Assembly (NCBI RefSeq): GCF_019969845.1
Contig: NZ_JAHXYR010000001.1
Location: forward strand, 434,001-498,000
Length of the DNA stretch: 64,000 nucleotides
Origin: Sphingobacterium sp. GVS05A
GTDB taxonomy: Bacteria; Bacteroidota; Bacteroidia; Sphingobacteriales; Sphingobacteriaceae
Direction: 5' to 3'
Shown here: piece after piece, positions 46,629 through 56,714 of the stretch
Layout: each line of letters opens with the position of its first letter
Position numbering within the stretch: the stretch's first letter is position 1
Notes under the pieces: generated by a model
Told to the model about the DNA's origin: nothing
The model's database searches: none
What the model saw: the letters and a program-made list of their open reading frames with translations, nothing else
Program-made: the position numbers and the translations under genes

Positions 46629-46805
46629 ATAATCTTATTATAATAAGTTTCGATATAAATATAACGTGAAATTCCACAAATATTGTACAAGAATTGTCTG
46701 CCAATTGTAATACAACAAAATTGTTATAAAACGTATCTGAAAAAGCCTATTTCCGTTCTGGTTTTTACATTTGTGTAAGCCAAAATTCGACAGTATATTT
46801 GAACC

Positions 46806-47852
46806 ATGTACGCATTACGAATAGCAAAGATAATTCCCCAACCCAATAATAATATTACTTTTCAGTTGGAATCTCTTGCCGGCGACTATCCTAGATACAA
46901 AGCGGGGCAATTTATTACACTTTCATTTATGTTTGGTGATCGGGAGGTTCGTCGTTCCTATTCTTTTAATAGTTCGCCGGATTATGATGAGCCATTAAGC
47001 ATTACGGTAAAACGTGTGGAAAATGGAGAGATCTCAAGATTGCTTCATCATACCATTGCCGAAGGGGATGTTGTTCAGGCCATGGAACCACAGGGATTAT
47101 TTACATATGAGCCTGATGAGCATAAAGTAAGAACCTTGTTTTTATTTGCAGCAGGTATTGGTATAACGCCTTTGTATTCCATTCTTAAAACGGCGCTGCT
47201 TGTTGAAGATAAGTCTAAGGTGATACTGGTATATAGCAACAGAGCATCTGATCAGACGCCATTTCGTGAGGAGCTGGAGAAATGGGCCATAAAATTCCCA
47301 GATCGTTTAACGATTGTCTGGATTTATTCCAACAGCAAATATCTGATGAAAGCCCGGCTGAATCGGGATTATATTCTTTCCATTGTCAAGGATCATCTTG
47401 TAGGGGAAAAAGAGGAAGCACTATTTTATACGTGCGGACCAGTGATTTATATGGATTTATGTCGTTTTACACTTTTGGGTATGGGCTTTGATGCCAATCA
47501 GATTAGAAGAGAAACATTTTTATTGCCCGAAAACGAAGAGGATGATGACGATGAGTCTGAAAAAGAGATTGATACAACATCCTATCGAATCAAATTACAT
47601 TTTCAAGGCGAAAGCTATGATCTTGAAGTCCCTTATAATAAATCTATTTTGGATGTAGGATTGGAGCATAAAATCAAGTTACCCTATTCTTGCAAATCTG
47701 GTATGTGCAGTACATGTATCTCACAATGTTCGAAAGGGAAGGTCCGAATGGATTATAACGAAGTGCTAACCGATCGTGAAATGGAAAATGGACGTATCTT
47801 ATTGTGCACCGGCCACCCTACTGTTGAAGGGACAGAGATTGAGGTACTTTAA
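46806..47852 (+). CDS. Ferredoxin-NADP reductase-type protein with 2Fe-2S domain (PaaE/Hmp-like)
   Basis: A 348-residue electron-transfer protein: FAD domain (about 1-100, motif RRSYSFNSSP), NAD(P) domain (about 105-235, FAAGIGITPLYS) and a plant-type 2Fe-2S domain (about 258-348, CKSGMCSTC then LLCTGHP). An acidic linker (EEDDDDESEKE) joins the last two. It matches ring-hydroxylating/CoA-epoxidase reductases, but no oxygenase is nearby, so its partner is unknown. Confidence 0.88.
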   Translation: MYALRIAKIIPQPNNNITFQLESLAGDYPRYKAGQFITLSFMFGDREVRRSYSFNSSPDYDEPLSITVKRVENGEISRLLHHTIAEGDVVQAMEPQGLFTYEPDEHKVRTLFLFAAGIGITPLYSILKTALLVEDKSKVILVYSNRASDQTPFREELEKWAIKFPDRLTIVWIYSNSKYLMKARLNRDYILSIVKDHLVGEKEEALFYTCGPVIYMDLCRFTLLGMGFDANQIRRETFLLPENEEDDDDESEKEIDTTSYRIKLHFQGESYDLEVPYNKSILDVGLEHKIKLPYSCKSGMCSTCISQCSKGKVRMDYNEVLTDREMENGRILLCTGHPTVEGTEIEVL

Positions 47853-48024
47853 AAAACAGGCTGTATTTATCTCGTTTGTTTGATTAATTGCGTGTATTTC
47901 CGAATAATATTTTAATATATTATTTATTATTATCTATTTGTTCTGCTATGTGCAGCAATTAAAATTGCATTTAAAAGCAAATTTAGCTAAGTTTGGGTAT
48001 AACCGTTTTTTATATCCAACTATT

Positions 48025-48393
48025 ATGGGAAAATTACTTAGGAGCCCTATAGAAGAACAAAAATCTCAATCTGAGATCAATAAATTCAAACAGTATATCG
48101 AACAGCGATATCAATTATCCTTCGCGTCTTATCATGATCTACGGGCATGGTCAACGACAACTATTGTTGATTTTTGGCGGGATGTTGCCACTTACTTTAA
48201 TACAAAATTTCATTCAGGTTTTAGCAGTGTATTAGCTAATCCTGCAAACAGCGATAGCTTTTTTGGATCGACGTGGTTTAGTGGATCGACATTAAATTAT
48301 GCTGATATGTATTTCACTGTGAAACGGGGACAGATACCAACGCATTTGCACATTCCAATGGGTACCTTCAATGTTAATTTTACAACTATTTAG
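48025..48393 (+). pseudogene. Truncated acetoacetyl-CoA synthetase remnant
   Basis: From ATG 48025 the protein resembles the N-terminal ~100 residues of acetoacetyl-CoA synthetase (FASYHDLRAWS, VDFWRDV, WFSGSTLNYAD), but the reading frame then loses resemblance and stops at 48393; the normal enzyme is about 650 residues. Nothing recognisable of the rest is found before scoA at 48526. It is therefore a fragment, not a working ligase. A frame up to 47938 is open but the family start fits 48025. Confidence 0.7.
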
Positions 48394-48525
48394 GTTACAT
48401 CTATACGGTGGTGAAGATGGTGAGCAAAGAGGATGTGGCCAATGTTATTCAGTTGATTTAGGAAACCCTATTAATGATAAAATCAAACATCAGTTTGAAA
48501 TACTTTTAATCCAATAACGCTAATA

Positions 48526-49227
48526 ATGATAGATAAAACAGTAAAAAATGTACAAGAAGCCTGCAATGGCATCGAAGACGGAATGACCATAATGTTAGGC
48601 GGCTTCGGGCTTTGCGGTATTCCCGAAAATTCTATTGCCGAGCTGGTAAAAAAAGAAGTGAAAGATTTAACCTGTATTTCTAATAATGCGGGTGTGGATG
48701 ATTTTGGTTTGGGCTTACTTTTACAAAAAAAGCAAATCAAAAAAATGATTTCATCTTACGTTGGCGAAAACGCCGAATTCGAAAGGCAGCTTTTAAGCGG
48801 AGAATTGGAAGTAGAACTAATCCCGCAAGGGACTCTGGCGACACGTTGTATGGCTGCAGGATACGGAATGCCAGCCATTTATACACCGGCAGGCGTTGGA
48901 ACCGAAATCGCTGAAGGCAAAGAAGTGAGAAACTTTAAAGGCAAAGATTATCTTTTGGAATATGCTTTCGATGCCGATTTTGCTATTGTTAAAGCATGGA
49001 AAGGTGACAAAGCAGGTAATCTTATCTATCGTTCTACAGCTAGAAACTTTAATCCTGTAATGGCTATGGCTGGTAAAATAACCATTGCCGAAGTTGAAGA
49101 ACTGGTAGAGATTGGTGAACTAAATCCAGACGAAATTCATACTCCAGGAATTTATGTTCACAGAATTTTTCAGGGAGAACATTACGAAAAGAGAATCGAG
49201 CAAAGAACCGTAAGACCTAAAAACTAA
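48526..49227 (+). CDS. scoA: 3-oxoacid CoA-transferase subunit A
   Basis: With ScoB transfers CoA from succinyl-CoA to acetoacetate. A 233-residue subunit with [12 protein letters not shown] near residues 24-35 and [11 protein letters not shown]. The two genes are adjacent (3-base gap between stop and ATG). Position next to the aacS fragment and upstream of the leucine genes fits acetoacetate activation. Confidence 0.95.
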   Translation: MIDKTVKNVQEACNGIEDGMTIMLGGFGLCGIPENSIAELVKKEVKDLTCISNNAGVDDFGLGLLLQKKQIKKMISSYVGENAEFERQLLSGELEVELIPQGTLATRCMAAGYGMPAIYTPAGVGTEIAEGKEVRNFKGKDYLLEYAFDADFAIVKAWKGDKAGNLIYRSTARNFNPVMAMAGKITIAEVEELVEIGELNPDEIHTPGIYVHRIFQGEHYEKRIEQRTVRPKN

Positions 49228-49230
49228 ATT

Positions 49231-49890
49231 ATGGCACTATCTAAAGAACAAATTGCACAACGTATTGCAAAAGAAATTAAAAATAATAGTTACGTTAACC
49301 TAGGTATCGGAATTCCAACCTTGGTAGCCAATTACATTCCAGAAGGTGTTAATGTGGTTTTGCAATCCGAGAATGGACTTCTGGGTATGGGGCCTTTTCC
49401 TTTCGAAGGCAGCGAAGATCCAGATTTGATTAATGCGGGCAAGCAAACCATTACCACATTACCAGGTTCTGCAGTGTTCGATTCGGCGCTAAGTTTTGGG
49501 ATGATTAGAGCCCAAAAAGTAGATCTAACCATTTTAGGTGCCATGGAGGTTTCTGAAAGTGGCGATATTGCTAATTGGAAAATTCCGGGAAAAATGGTAA
49601 AAGGAATGGGCGGCGCCATGGACCTTGTCGCCTCTGCCAAAAATATTATCGTTGCCATGCAACAAGTTAATAAAAGTGGTGAAAGTAAACTCCTCGCAGA
49701 ATGCACACTTCCATTAACAGGTGTAAAGTGCATAAAAAAAATTGTCACTGAATTAGGCGTTTACGAAATTCTACCAGAGGGAGGTTTCCAGCTTTTAGAA
49801 AGAGCTCCAGGTGTAAGTGTTGAGGAAATAAGAACTGCAACCGCTGGAAAATTAATTGCCGACGAAAATATACCTGAAATGGTTTTTTAA
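49231..49890 (+). CDS. scoB: 3-oxoacid CoA-transferase subunit B
   Basis: The 219-residue catalytic subunit; the catalytic glutamate is Glu47 in SENGLLG (46-52). Also LGIGIPTLVANYIP near the start and GGAMDLV later. Partner of ScoA. The acetoacetate from leucine breakdown (HMG-CoA lyase) would be its substrate. Confidence 0.95.
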   Translation: MALSKEQIAQRIAKEIKNNSYVNLGIGIPTLVANYIPEGVNVVLQSENGLLGMGPFPFEGSEDPDLINAGKQTITTLPGSAVFDSALSFGMIRAQKVDLTILGAMEVSESGDIANWKIPGKMVKGMGGAMDLVASAKNIIVAMQQVNKSGESKLLAECTLPLTGVKCIKKIVTELGVYEILPEGGFQLLERAPGVSVEEIRTATAGKLIADENIPEMVF

Positions 49891-50019
49891 GTAAGAAAAG
49901 TTACAAATAAATGGATTTGTAGCGTAGCAACCAAAGTGGGGACTGGCTGAATTTGAAATCATCAGTAAAATATAGCCAAGGTATAAACAATAAAAGGTTC
50001 GTGGAACCCTTTATATAAA

Positions 50020-50055
50020 GCGCTCCTGTATCATGCGATACAGGAGCGCATTTTT
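50020..50055. terminator. Hairpin terminator
   Basis: GCGCTCCTGTATC (50020-50032) and GATACAGGAGCGC (50037-50049) are exact complements around a 4-base loop, then T residues. It stands between convergent scoB and the carboxyltransferase gene. Confidence 0.88.
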
Positions 50056-50100
50056 GTTACTGAGGCAGTTATTGTCGTCTGGACGTTTTTCGTATTATAT

Positions 50101-51708
50101 TTATACCTGAATTACCCCAACATTGTATCGTTCGACAATAGGCTTTTCATTAGCGGCTTCTATTCCCATACTGATGACTTTTCTGGTTTCCGCAGGGGCA
50201 ATAATTCCATCTACCCAAAGTCGGGCAGCGGCATAATAGGGGCTTAATTGCTCATTATATCGGTCTTCAATAGATTTCAATAGTATATTCTTTTCTTCTT
50301 CATTGATTTCCTTCCCTTTGGCTTTTAAAGCTGACTCCTGGATCTGAAATAGCGTTTTGCCGGCTGCGGCGCCGCTCATGACGGCCATCTGGGCGCTTGG
50401 CCAAGCATAGATCAACCGAGGATCATAAGCCTTACCGCACATTGCGTAATTTCCCGCTCCATAGCTATTTCCTACGATGAACGTAAATTTGGGTACGACG
50501 GAATTTGCCATTGCATTGACCATTTTGGCGCCATCTTTAATAATTCCACCTTGCTCGGATCGGCTGCCGACCATAAATCCGGTGACATCCTGAAAGAAGA
50601 CAAGCGGAATGTTTTGTTGGTTGCAGTTCATGATAAAGCGTGCGGCTTTGTCTGCTGAGTCACTATAGATAACGCCACCCATTTGCATTTCCATCGCATT
50701 ACCGGGTTTCTTTGCTTTAATGATTTCCCGTTGATTGGCGACGATACCCACAGCCCATCCATCTACACGTGCAAGTGCGCATACAATGGTTTTACCATAA
50801 TCGGGTTTATACTCCTCCAGTGTTTCTGCATCAACAATCGCTTCGAGGATGTCTTGCATGCGGTAAGGTTTGGTTCGATCCTCTGGAAGAATTTCTATAA
50901 TTTTTTCGGGGTCTGTTTTTGGAGGCAGGCTTTCCTTCCGATTGAAATTTGCTTTTGCATGACCACCGATTTTATCAATTACATTTTTAATTGCTGTGAG
51001 GCAACTTTGGTCGTCGGGGAACTTATTGTCCGTAACACCTGATATTTCAGAGTGCGTGGAAGCGCCACCGAGTGTTTCGGCATCTACTGTTTCCCCAATA
51101 GCTGATTTAACTAAATATGGACCGGCCAGGAAAACAGATCCAGTACCTTCAACAATGAAAGCATAGTCCGACATGATGGGTAGGTAGGCTCCGCCTGCGA
51201 CACAGCTGCCCATGATCGCGGCAATCTGCGGAATGCCCATGGAGGACATGCGTGCATTATTACGGAATATTCGTCCAAAGTGTTCTTTGTCAGGGAAGAT
51301 TTCATCTTGCATCGGTAGAAAAACACCTGCGGAATCCACCAGATATATTATTGGAAGATTGTTTTCCATGGCGATTTCCTGTGCACGAAGATTTTTCTTG
51401 GCCGAGATCGGAAACCAGGCTCCAGCTTTTACTGTGGCGTCGTTGGAAACAATAACGCAAAGTTTGGATTTAACATACCCCAATACCGCTGCACAGCCGG
51501 CATTGGTGCAGCCTCCATGCTCTGTGTACATGCCTTCTCCAGCAAACATGCCTATTTCGAGGTATTCCCGGTCTGGATCCAGTAAATATGCTATTCTTTC
51601 CCATGCCGACAGCTTACCTTTCTCTTTAAGTTTTTTGATTTTATCGATACCACCACCGAGTTTTAAATTTTCTCTTTTTTGGCGAAGTAATGCTAGCAGC
51701 TCCTTCAT
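50101..51708 (-). CDS. Acyl-CoA carboxylase carboxyltransferase subunit (methylcrotonyl-CoA type)
   Basis: A 535-residue carboxyltransferase. The pair GSVFLAGPYLVKSAIGETVD and GGASTHSEISGV is typical of the methylcrotonyl-CoA carboxylase beta subunit in leucine breakdown. FFQDVTGFMVG and GNSYGAGNYAMCG are the acyl-CoA and carboxybiotin-side motifs. The biotin carboxylase/carrier alpha subunit it needs is not in this window. It is divergent from the acyl-CoA dehydrogenase operon. Confidence 0.9.
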   Translation of the reverse strand: MKELLALLRQKRENLKLGGGIDKIKKLKEKGKLSAWERIAYLLDPDREYLEIGMFAGEGMYTEHGGCTNAGCAAVLGYVKSKLCVIVSNDATVKAGAWFPISAKKNLRAQEIAMENNLPIIYLVDSAGVFLPMQDEIFPDKEHFGRIFRNNARMSSMGIPQIAAIMGSCVAGGAYLPIMSDYAFIVEGTGSVFLAGPYLVKSAIGETVDAETLGGASTHSEISGVTDNKFPDDQSCLTAIKNVIDKIGGHAKANFNRKESLPPKTDPEKIIEILPEDRTKPYRMQDILEAIVDAETLEEYKPDYGKTIVCALARVDGWAVGIVANQREIIKAKKPGNAMEMQMGGVIYSDSADKAARFIMNCNQQNIPLVFFQDVTGFMVGSRSEQGGIIKDGAKMVNAMANSVVPKFTFIVGNSYGAGNYAMCGKAYDPRLIYAWPSAQMAVMSGAAAGKTLFQIQESALKAKGKEINEEEKNILLKSIEDRYNEQLSPYYAAARLWVDGIIAPAETRKVISMGIEAANEKPIVERYNVGVIQV

Positions 51709-51856
51709 AGTTTATAATTCTGGTTTAAAAAGCTATATTGATTAAGAATTTCTTATTTTTAGATAAATTTAAAATAAAATTTTAAAATATTTGCAATTTT
51801 ATTCCTAAATATTTTGATATATTTGAATTGTATTACCGATTGTAAATTTAATATTC

Positions 51857-53011
51857 ATGCTTATGTTTATTGAAAATAAACAACAAATGGATATGATCAG
51901 ACAGAGTGCACGAGATTTTGCACAGTATCATATCAAACCTTATGTGATGGAATGGGATGAAGCCCAAATATTTCCAATAGAAGTTTTTAAAAAATTAGGT
52001 GAACACGGTTTCATGGGCGTTATCGTTCCCGAGGAATACGGAGGTTCGGGCCTAGGTTATCAGGAGTATATCACCGTGCTGGATGAAATCTCCAAAGTTT
52101 GTGGATCGATCGGACTTTCGGTTGCGGCACATAACTCATTATGTACCAATCATATTTTGAGTTTTGCTAATGAGGAACAGAAGAAACGCTATCTTCCGAA
52201 ATTAGCTACTGCGGAATGGATTGGTGCTTGGGGCCTTACAGAGACTGGCTCAGGCTCGGATGCCGGTGGTATGACCACCTTTGCCGAAAGGGATGGGGAT
52301 TACTATGTGCTGAATGGTTCGAAGAATTTTATTACACATGCCATTAGTTCGAGTGTCGCTGTTGTGATCGCTCGGACGGGGCAAAAGGGTGATAAAAAAG
52401 GAATGTCCGCTTTTATCGTTGAAAAGGACACGCCAGGGTTTACTGCAGGAAAAAAAGAGAATAAATTAGGTATGCGTGCTTCGGAGACGGCATGTTTATT
52501 TTTTGATAACTGTAGAATTCATCGCGATCAGCTCATCGGTGAGGAAGGTCAAGGATTTGTGCAGGCTCTGAAGCTTTTGGATGGGGGAAGAATCTCCATT
52601 GCGGCCCTGTCTTTGGGTATTGCACGTGGTGCTTATGAATGTGCGTTAAAATATGCGCATGAAAGAGAACAGTTTGGTAAAAAGATCTACGATTTTCAGG
52701 CTGTTTCATTTGCCCTGGCAGATATGGCTACTCAAGTGGAGGCCAGTGAGCTATTGACCCGTCAGGCGGGTTATCTCAAAGATCATGGTGAACGCGTATC
52801 CAAAATTGGCGCGATGGCCAAACTATATGCTTCTGAAGCAGCAGTAAGTGTTTCAAATGAATCTGTACAGATTTTTGGTGGATATGGTTTTACAAAAGAT
52901 TATCCTGCGGAGAAGTTCTTTCGTGATGCCAAATTATGTACAATAGGCGAGGGGACTTCCAGTATCCAAAAGATGGTGATTGCTCGCGAAATTGAGAAAG
53001 ATATTTTATAG
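51857..53011 (+). CDS. Acyl-CoA dehydrogenase
   Basis: FAD-dependent alpha,beta-dehydrogenation of acyl-CoA. The 384-residue protein has [10 protein letters not shown] and the C-terminal [20 protein letters not shown]. The catalytic base is Glu365 in GEGTSSIQ, the position used by short/medium-chain dehydrogenases; isovaleryl-CoA dehydrogenase has its base elsewhere. The operon suggests a leucine substrate, so the exact one is open. ATG 51857 or 51863 may be the start. Confidence 0.88.
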   Translation: MLMFIENKQQMDMIRQSARDFAQYHIKPYVMEWDEAQIFPIEVFKKLGEHGFMGVIVPEEYGGSGLGYQEYITVLDEISKVCGSIGLSVAAHNSLCTNHILSFANEEQKKRYLPKLATAEWIGAWGLTETGSGSDAGGMTTFAERDGDYYVLNGSKNFITHAISSSVAVVIARTGQKGDKKGMSAFIVEKDTPGFTAGKKENKLGMRASETACLFFDNCRIHRDQLIGEEGQGFVQALKLLDGGRISIAALSLGIARGAYECALKYAHEREQFGKKIYDFQAVSFALADMATQVEASELLTRQAGYLKDHGERVSKIGAMAKLYASEAAVSVSNESVQIFGGYGFTKDYPAEKFFRDAKLCTIGEGTSSIQKMVIAREIEKDIL

Positions 53012-53017
53012 TATAAT

Positions 53018-53857
53018 ATGAAAGATCCGGTTGTATTGGTCGATTGTCCACGAGATGCCATTCAGGGCCTGCATAATTTTATTGCGACAGATAAGAAGGT
53101 CAAACATATCAATGCGTTGATAGAAAGTGGCTTATTTGATGTGATTGATTTTGGTTCGTTTGTTTCTCCAAAGGCGGTTCCGCAATTGGCGGACACAAAA
53201 GAAGTCCTGAATGGTGTTTTGAAGAATGATCGGGTAAAGTTATTGGCAATTGTCGCCAATCTGAGAGGTGTTCAAGAGGCAGTTCAAGAGGAAAAAATAG
53301 ATTTTATCGGTTATCCATTTTCTATATCAGAAACTTTCCAGTTGCGCAATACGAATAGAGGGCTGGACTATTCTTATCAGCAATTGAAGGAAATGAAAAT
53401 CTTGGCTGATACCTATGATAAGACATTGGTGGTGTATATTAGCATGGCTTTTGGCAATCCGTATGGTGACCCCTGGTCGGTAGATCTGGTCGAAGAATGG
53501 ATTGATCGGCTTATGCAACTTGGTGTAGCCGAATTTTCTCTGGCGGATACTACTTCAGAGGCGAATGTTGGACAGATTACCGATCTCTTCGGTCTTGTCC
53601 GGATGCGTTATCCGCAGCTCGCTATAGGGGCCCATTTTCACGCAAGGCGGGAAGATAGTCTTGCAAAGGTTCAGGCTGCCTACGATGCAGGTTGCCGTAA
53701 GTTTGAAGGGGCATTATTGGGTTATGGTGGATGTCCATTTGCCAAAGATGATTTGGTTGGAAATATTCCATCAGAAATTTTGCTGGATCTTTTTGATAGG
53801 GGGAGTTTGACGGAGAAGATGGCCTTGGAGGAGAGCTTTAGACAGATGATCTTGTAG
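53018..53857 (+). CDS. Hydroxymethylglutaryl-CoA lyase
   Basis: Cleaves HMG-CoA to acetoacetate and acetyl-CoA. The 279-residue TIM-barrel protein has DCPRDAIQG near residue 9 (the Bacteroidota form of GPRDGLQ), AHFHARRED with two metal histidines, and GYGGCPFAKDDLVGN, containing the active-site Cys and the metal Asn. It follows the dehydrogenase by 6 bases. Its product would feed scoA/scoB. Confidence 0.93.
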   Translation: MKDPVVLVDCPRDAIQGLHNFIATDKKVKHINALIESGLFDVIDFGSFVSPKAVPQLADTKEVLNGVLKNDRVKLLAIVANLRGVQEAVQEEKIDFIGYPFSISETFQLRNTNRGLDYSYQQLKEMKILADTYDKTLVVYISMAFGNPYGDPWSVDLVEEWIDRLMQLGVAEFSLADTTSEANVGQITDLFGLVRMRYPQLAIGAHFHARREDSLAKVQAAYDAGCRKFEGALLGYGGCPFAKDDLVGNIPSEILLDLFDRGSLTEKMALEESFRQMIL

Positions 53858-53866
53858 ATAGAATAA

Positions 53867-54643
53867 ATGGAAAAATTGAATTTCATAAAGGTACAACGCG
53901 AACAGCATGTGTTTATATTGACGCTGGCGCGATCGGAGAAAAGGAATGCTTTTAGTCCGACAATGGTGAGTGAGATTGCCTATGCTTTGGCAGTGGCCAA
54001 TGCGGATCCGGAGATTCGTCTGATACAGGTTGAAGCTGAAGGACCCGTATTTTGTGCCGGGATGGATCTGAAAGCTTTTGAAGATCCGTTGGTTGATGAA
54101 GCTAATCCTCGGATTCCCAAGGTCGAGAAATCGCTGGCTGAACTGTTTGCTAATTTAGATAAACCGTCTATATGTGTTGTTCGGGGTGATGTGATTGCAG
54201 GTGGGTTTTTAATTGCCTTATCCTGTACTTATTTGTTTGCCATGCCGCAGGTGCGGTTTTCATTACCTGAAGTGAAGATCGGCCTTTTTCCTTTTCAGGT
54301 ATTGGCGCTGCTGCTAGAGTATATGCCCGAACGGAAGGCAATGGACCTTTGTATTCAAGGTCGATCTTTCTCGGCAGAAGAGGCACTGGAAAAGGAGTTG
54401 CTTTATGCAATTTTGGAGCCAGAGGAGGTCGAATTAGATGATTTGAAAAGAACTATTGTAGAGAATGCACCCTTGGCTATCGCAAAGGGTTTTGGGGCGC
54501 TTCGTAAATTGAAAGAAAATTCGTTGACGGATAAATATGCGTTTCTTTTGGATGAGCTTGCTAAACTTCGTCAGACAGCTGACTTCAAAGAAGGGATGGC
54601 GGCAATGCGTGATAAACGAAAGGGAGAGTGGAAGAATAGCTGA
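53867..54643 (+). CDS. Enoyl-CoA hydratase/isomerase family protein
   Basis: A 258-residue crotonase fold, expected to be methylglutaconyl-CoA hydratase in leucine breakdown. CAGMDLKAF is the oxyanion-hole region. Glu135 (LPEVKIG) corresponds to the second hydratase glutamate, but the first is replaced by Leu115 in AGGFLIALSC. This may change the activity, so hydratase function is an inference from context. It ends exactly where the convergent cytochrome B-like gene ends. Confidence 0.82.
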   Translation: MEKLNFIKVQREQHVFILTLARSEKRNAFSPTMVSEIAYALAVANADPEIRLIQVEAEGPVFCAGMDLKAFEDPLVDEANPRIPKVEKSLAELFANLDKPSICVVRGDVIAGGFLIALSCTYLFAMPQVRFSLPEVKIGLFPFQVLALLLEYMPERKAMDLCIQGRSFSAEEALEKELLYAILEPEEVELDDLKRTIVENAPLAIAKGFGALRKLKENSLTDKYAFLLDELAKLRQTADFKEGMAAMRDKRKGEWKNS

Positions 54644-55117
54644 TCAAAAAGAACGGAAACTTGGTCTACTGGTCAAAGGAGAAAATTCCCAGGGAATAGA
54701 ACTTAACACGATCAATAAAGCGAGACCAAACCAAATGAGTAAAATTTTAAAACGTCGATCATCTGTATCGGCGTTTTTGCTTTTTAGACTACCGATGAGC
54801 AGAAAGATTGCTGCGAGGATCATCATGCTGCTATGCTCCATTCCGAAAAAGCGAATCTGTCGTAAGTGTACAGCTGTTTTGAAATGTGTTAGAAAATATT
54901 GTGTGATCGGACTTAATATATAGAGTATGATGCCCATTAATGCTTGCATATAAAAAGCAATAATGACCGCCTTTTTTATGAAATTATCGGTAGGGGTGAA
55001 GGGGAGTCTCTTCTTTTTTTGATAGGCAAAACGTAATAAACTAACTATAAGAATGATCAAAACAATCCATCGCCAGGTGGAATGCAAAGCTAAAATAAGG
55101 GCGTAAATAGAAGTCAT
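54644..55117 (-). CDS. Small cytochrome B-like membrane protein
   Basis: A 157-residue protein of four hydrophobic helices (about 1-28, 42-65, 82-103 and 125-145). The start MTSIYALILALHSTWRWIVL with HSTWRW matches the short cytochrome-B-like family of Bacteroidota; conserved histidines (His12, and a later H in GMEHSSMM) could bind haem. Start at 55117 is chosen over an upstream ATG at 55156 by homology. Function is not established. Confidence 0.75.
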   Translation of the reverse strand: MTSIYALILALHSTWRWIVLIILIVSLLRFAYQKKKRLPFTPTDNFIKKAVIIAFYMQALMGIILYILSPITQYFLTHFKTAVHLRQIRFFGMEHSSMMILAAIFLLIGSLKSKNADTDDRRFKILLIWFGLALLIVLSSIPWEFSPLTSRPSFRSF

Positions 55118-55862
55118 AGCGATACAAAGATGAACATAAAATACATTAAAAAACACTTCAGTCAGTTGATTATTGTGACGACAGCAAAGCCGATTCGGGT
55201 TAAAAATGATTGCTGAGTTCTATCGCTGAATGAGAAGATGATAAAAATGAGCTTTGAATTTAATGTGATTTTTTTGTTTATGTAATATTAGTAATCTGTA
55301 GATTATTAATTATTTAACATTTTAATATACCCGGTATTAACTTAGGGTTAATTGGCTTCTGAGCCATACAGATGCGGTTTTTGGCCATATTGTATAGGGA
55401 AATTAGCTCAAAAGTGCGGTGGCAAATTCCAATTTTAATTCACTTTGGTGATTGGGTTGTGTAATGCGTGATTTTTGATGCTTTTTAAGCGATTTGACGG
55501 GCTTTTTGCCGGTAATTGTACTTCGCTTCATCGGGATAAAAAAGTGTTCTCAAGGCGCTAATTTTAAATTTTTCGTATTGAGACGGTTTTAGATATGCGC
55601 AAAAATAATGCGTTCTGATCTTGTTTTTTCATTATGAATTTCATAATTTGTTTATTTAATTATCTTTTTATCAGTATATATATGCTTGTTATGTGAACTT
55701 ATTGTTTGTTGTTTTTGCTGATTTTGAGGTGTAATAGAGAGTGTCGACCTAGCGACCTTATCGCCTTTAAAGGGGAGCTACAGATTTATTTTTTTAAAAT
55801 ATTTTTTTGAAACATCGAGAATTAGTTTCTATATTAGTGTATTAATTAAATAATACAGTAGT
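55118..55862. other. Long gene-free interval before the ABC operon
   Basis: About 745 bases with no credible gene. It is AT-rich with no tandem repeats noticed. The final 25 bases hold the GTATTA-N6-TAATAC palindrome of the ABC operon. The rest could be promoter DNA, decayed sequence or a small RNA; I see no specific sign. Confidence 0.6.
55839..55856 (+). promoter_or_regulatory. GntR (YtrA-type) operator candidate
   Basis: GTATTA, a 6-base spacer and TAATAC form a perfect 6-bp palindrome 7 bases before the ATG at 55863. YtrA-type GntR regulators bind similar sites (an AGTGTA-like half site), and a GntR gene lies in the same operon (57515), which supports autoregulation. Confidence 0.6.
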
Positions 55863-56714
55863 ATGATTACTATCCAAAATCTAAATTTCAGTTATAGTAA
55901 ATCCAGACCACTCTTTCTTCAAATGGATCTCACCTTGAAGCAGGGACATATCTACGGATTGCTTGGAAAGAACGGCGCGGGTAAGTCTACCTTGCTAAAA
56001 AATATTGCCGGCTTGGTATATCCAGTATCGGGGGTGGTTGAAGTCTTGGGACACAACCCAATCCGAAGGGAGCCTTCTTTGTTGCGGGAGATCAGTTTTA
56101 TTCCGGAGGAGTTTTATTTGCCTGCAGTAAAATCAGAACAATTTTTAAAAGCCAATGCTGGATTTTATCCAAATTTTGACCGAGAACACTTTTATCGCTT
56201 GATTAAAGAATTTGAAATTCCGGTAGAACAAAAATTGGCGGAGATGAGCTATGGTCAGAAAAAGAAATACATTATTTCTTTCGGTTTGGCTTCCAATACG
56301 AAAATTATCATTATGGATGAGCCTACGAATGGGCTAGATATTCCTTCTAAAGCGCAGTTTCGTAAAATTATGGCTTCGGCCATTACAGACGACCGTTGCG
56401 TAATTATCTCAACCCATCAGGTACGTGATCTGGATAATCTGATTGATGCGGTCATTTTGCTTGATGAGCATAAGGTAGCGTTGAATGCACCTGTTAACCT
56501 GATTACCGATAAGCTCTGTTTTAAAAAGATGAAGGAACTATCTTTTGATGTGCTGCATGCGGAGGAGGCGCTTGGAGGTTTCAATGTGATTCTTCCAAAT
56601 ACACTGGCTGAAGATTCCAAACTGGATCTGGAGTTGTTGTTCAATGCGGTTTTGCAGCAAAAGGAAAAAATTACAAATCTCATTAAAGTCGATAAATATG
56701 TCAAACCTGTTTAA
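55863..56714 (+). CDS. ABC transporter ATP-binding protein
   Basis: A 283-residue ATPase: Walker A GKNGAGKST (35-43), signature MSYGQKKK in place of the usual LSGGQ, Walker B IIIMDEPTNGLD, and H-loop STHQVRDLD. It is followed by a permease, a GntR regulator and a membrane-anchored protein, as in YtrA-type operons that respond to cell-wall stress or antibiotics. Substrate unknown. Confidence 0.92.
   Translation: MITIQNLNFSYSKSRPLFLQMDLTLKQGHIYGLLGKNGAGKSTLLKNIAGLVYPVSGVVEVLGHNPIRREPSLLREISFIPEEFYLPAVKSEQFLKANAGFYPNFDREHFYRLIKEFEIPVEQKLAEMSYGQKKKYIISFGLASNTKIIIMDEPTNGLDIPSKAQFRKIMASAITDDRCVIISTHQVRDLDNLIDAVILLDEHKVALNAPVNLITDKLCFKKMKELSFDVLHAEEALGGFNVILPNTLAEDSKLDLELLFNAVLQQKEKITNLIKVDKYVKPV

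Noticed and set aside
56644..56697. Upstream start for the ABC permease at 56644
   Set aside because: It lies deep inside the ATPase gene; ATG 56698 gives a normal short overlap and a typical permease start.
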